A DNA stretch of 14,455 nucleotides from the NCBI GenBank assembly GCA_934276635.1, contig CAKQTH010000018.1, positions 1 through 14,455 on the forward strand, written 5' to 3'. Positions within the stretch are counted from its first letter, which is position 1; every line of letters begins with the position of its first letter. Position numbers and translations under genes: made by a program. Positions 12,793-14,455 of the stretch are shown here, one piece after another. Under the pieces are notes generated by a model, which was given only the letters and a program-made list of their open reading frames with translations, did not search any database and was not told the origin of the DNA. This stretch comes from an uncultured Alphaproteobacteria bacterium (GTDB lineage: Bacteria; Pseudomonadota; Alphaproteobacteria; RF32; CAG-239).

Positions 12793-12832
12793 AAAAAAGA
12801 CAAAAGGGCTGACTTGCGCTTTTGTCTTTTTC
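12793..12832. terminator. Bidirectional terminator between GrpB and beta-barrel genes
   Basis: A perfect 13-bp stem, AAAAAGACAAAAG (12794-12806) with CTTTTGTCTTTTT (12819-12831), has a 12-base loop. It sits 9 bp after the end of the minus-strand beta-barrel gene and shields the GrpB gene from its transcripts. Confidence 0.88.
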
Positions 12833-12839
12833 TCAATTT

Positions 12840-13346
12840 TTAGAATACCACCTTAAACAACACTCCGAATCCATTCACATAGACAGGAAATCTATTTCGG
12901 TTAAACCAGAACATACTTCCGTCATATTCAACAGAAATACTGAATGTCTCGGTGATGTTGCAACCTAAACCTACTCTGCATCCTGCAGTCGGAACCGTGA
13001 TTGTCGGAACATCATATCCGTTTACAAACGCGCAACCGCCGCCCAGACCAAGCGTTCCAAACACAATCTGATAGCGAAAAATGTCGCACAGAGCATATGC
13101 TGAAACTTGAACGGCCTTTTCGTTTTCAATCTCAACAAACGAGCCGGCAGCCTCTAAACGCATACACCTTTCAAACTGATACCCGAGTGCTAAAGTTGCA
13201 TTAACTCCATAGCCGGAAGCAATGTTGTATCCCATGTGTGTCGAAGAATAAACCCCTGATATCCCGTTACTTTCATTTGCAGCAGTTATGCCGAATGTTG
13301 CAATCATCAAAAAGATGATTCCTGATAATAATTTTTTCATAAACAT
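12840..13346 (-). CDS. Small outer-membrane beta-barrel-like protein
   Basis: A 168-residue secreted protein. It begins with a typical signal peptide (MKKLLSGIIFLMIATFGITA, cleavage probably after ITA near residue 22). The remainder alternates polar and hydrophobic residues in short strands with many Gly, Tyr and Phe, and ends in FKVVF with a terminal Phe, the usual barrel-assembly signal. It resembles OmpW/Opa-like porin-family proteins in general pattern only; I cannot name a family. Five cysteines in the mature part are unusual for an outer-membrane protein. Two ATGs (13346, 13340) lack a clear Shine-Dalgarno sequence. A weak promoter (TTGATT 13391-13396, TATAAA 13370-13375, spacer 15) may lie upstream. 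Confidence 0.65.
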   Translation of the reverse strand: MFMKKLLSGIIFLMIATFGITAANESNGISGVYSSTHMGYNIASGYGVNATLALGYQFERCMRLEAAGSFVEIENEKAVQVSAYALCDIFRYQIVFGTLGLGGGCAFVNGYDVPTITVPTAGCRVGLGCNITETFSISVEYDGSMFWFNRNRFPVYVNGFGVLFKVVF

Positions 13347-13460
13347 AATAATTTTGATTATGCCGACAGTTTATAACAATGTGACAAAAAAATCAAGAAC
13401 AAAAAACTGTTTTGTCTACATTCATCTCAAAAACAATTTCTGTGTATATTTTAATTGCGG

Positions 13461-14063
13461 CTACTTAAAGCGCAGAGCAAAGACGCAGTTTTGCTTATCA
13501 TTTTTGCAGTCACAGATATTTGAAATGACAGACATAAGATTCCCTTTAATATCGCTTGCGCTGTAAGCAACATCACCTCCTACCGCGTCTTCCGCCGGGT
13601 CATCTACAGAGGCTGATGCGTCTAAAATACCGACAAAACTTGAGGCCGAACCCCAATCTGCTGATACTAAAGCGGCGCATGCATTTTTTGATAAGGTATC
13701 GACGCCCAAATCAAAACTATAATCACCGCTTGAATAAACAGAAATAGCACCGCCCATTGCATGATGTATACATGAATACGGATTAAATCCTTCTGCGCAG
13801 TCTTTAACCGTTTCTTCCGGAAATATTCCGAGCTTATAAGCCGTTTCGCTATCAAGTCCTTTATAATTACCTTGGGCGGCAAAAGTTGTACGAACATTAG
13901 CCGCGACTATGGATACCTGGTCAATCAGCTTATTTGTCTTATATTTTGCCATAGCTTTGGAATAACCGGCAATACCAGCAACCGACAAAACGCCGACAAT
14001 TGCCAGTACGCCCAGCATTTCAATCATCGACCGGCCGCTCTGCTCACTAGTATACTTCTTCAT
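13461..14063 (-). CDS. Type IV pilin-like protein with class III leader
   Basis: A 200-residue prepilin-like protein. A short basic leader (residues 1-10) ends in Gly10, followed by RSMIEMLGVLAIVGVLSVAG; Glu15 stands at position +5 of the mature protein, the hallmark of prepilin-peptidase substrates. The N-terminal helix (11-40) is followed by a globular part with about seven cysteines, which may form disulphides. Similar pilins with this GRSMIEMLGVL start are common in gut alphaproteobacteria as I recall. No assembly genes (pilB, pilC, pilD) are in the window. ATG 14063 has an AAGGA site upstream. The promoter contains a G8 tract. No clear terminator is seen in 13347-13460. Confidence 0.87.
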   Translation of the reverse strand: MKKYTSEQSGRSMIEMLGVLAIVGVLSVAGIAGYSKAMAKYKTNKLIDQVSIVAANVRTTFAAQGNYKGLDSETAYKLGIFPEETVKDCAEGFNPYSCIHHAMGGAISVYSSGDYSFDLGVDTLSKNACAALVSADWGSASSFVGILDASASVDDPAEDAVGGDVAYSASDIKGNLMSVISNICDCKNDKQNCVFALRFK

Positions 14064-14096
14064 CTTAATAATCCTTATAAAATTTAACCTGAGGGC

Positions 14097-14122
14097 ATTT
14101 TACCCCCCCCAGAGGTTGTCAA
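14097..14122 (-). promoter_or_regulatory. Pilin promoter with poly-G tract in the spacer
   Basis: On the minus strand a perfect -35 TTGACA (14117-14122) and -10 TAAAAT (14097-14102) are separated by only 14 bp, and eight of these are consecutive G (C8 on the plus strand, 14103-14110). Three more G residues would give the optimal 17-bp spacer. The start codon lies 33 bp after the -10. Confidence 0.65.
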
Positions 14123-14404
14123 GGATTATTTGCAAGAACTTCATACAAAAACGCCGGCAAAAATCCAGTTATTGTGGACAATTTATTTTTTCCAATTTTT
14201 TCATTTTATCGGTAAAAATCGTGAGCAAACAGAGTGTTGAGCCATTAAGAAAGAGGAAATTTTTGGGATATACAAAGATAAGGAGATTTAATCAACTGAG
14301 GATTGTTTTTTTATGTTGACTCTTGCTTTTTATTGTTGTAACTTTCTCACATTAACAATGATAATATACTTCTAAATTCCACTAACTCATCTCGTAACAC
14401 TCCA
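14123..14404. other. Gene-free right end
   Basis: A+T-rich sequence without a convincing coding frame; the one open frame (14116-14319, + strand) has no ribosome-binding site and overlaps the pilin promoter. A possible + strand promoter, TTGACT (14316-14321) with TAACTT (14339-14344) at 17 bp, points towards the terminator at 14405, outlining a possible RNA of 60-100 nt. Confidence 0.4.
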
Positions 14405-14446
14405 CGCCCTTCTTTTCCCCAGATAAGAAGGGCGCCTCTTTTTTAT
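14405..14446 (+). terminator. Strong Rho-independent terminator at the right end
   Basis: The 10-bp stem CGCCCTTCTT/AAGAAGGGCG (14405-14414 with 14425-14434) is followed by CCTCTTTTTTATT. No + strand protein gene ends nearby, so it may close a small RNA. Confidence 0.85.
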
Positions 14447-14455
14447 TTCAAGCTA

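Noticed and set aside
14116..14319. 67-residue + strand frame at the right end
   Set aside because: It has a TTG start without a ribosome-binding site, overlaps the pilin promoter, and its composition looks like translated A+T-rich spacer.

Overview
The window looks like part of the chromosome of a low-GC alphaproteobacterium, probably one of the gut or host-associated lineages. Four things point there: a circularly permuted (two-piece) tmRNA gene, an alphaproteobacterial-type SspB adaptor, the gene order nuoL-nuoM-nuoN-birA-rnj, and a type IV pilin-like protein with a GRSMIEMLGVL leader. No phage, IS element or CRISPR array is visible.

Left part (1-2326, + strand). The 3' part of a K/E/Q-rich protein of unknown function ends at a clear terminator. 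It is followed by a permuted ssrA (tmRNA) gene with its own promoter. The acceptor piece (933-1012) comes first, then a very long intervening segment (1013-1447), then the coding piece (from 1448) carrying the tag ANDNFAPVAVAA. The acceptor stem rebuilt from the two pieces has 7 bp and includes the G3:U70 pair typical of alanine tRNAs. The intervening segment holds three tandem copies of a ~103-bp repeat and a long hairpin ending two bases before the coding piece. Directly downstream is sspB, the ClpXP adaptor for tmRNA-tagged proteins, overlapping a small ribbon-helix-helix gene. Tag and adaptor are therefore genetically adjacent.

Middle part (2316-9958, - strand). One compact run, nuoL-nuoM-nuoN-birA-rnj-S66 peptidase, has gaps or overlaps of no more than about 16 bp. 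The three antiporter-like subunits of complex I appear to lack most of the charged residues known to carry protons in E. coli. nuoL is short, and no nuoK precedes it: the operon starts here, back to back with a tRNA.

Right-centre part (10071-12793). A tRNA-Lys(TTT) is followed by repeated copies of its own 3' end plus short hairpin terminators. A 30-bp direct repeat frames about 1.3 kb that contains a small membrane protein gene and a small ORF broken by one TGA codon. Beyond it lie a P-loop kinase-like gene and a GrpB/UPF0157 gene, both on the - strand.

Right end (12794-14455). A small outer-membrane beta-barrel-like protein and a type IV pilin-like protein are encoded on the - strand. The pilin promoter has eight consecutive G residues inside its -35/-10 spacer, a layout known from phase-variable promoters. 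The last 400 bp hold no convincing gene but end in a strong + strand terminator that may close a small RNA.
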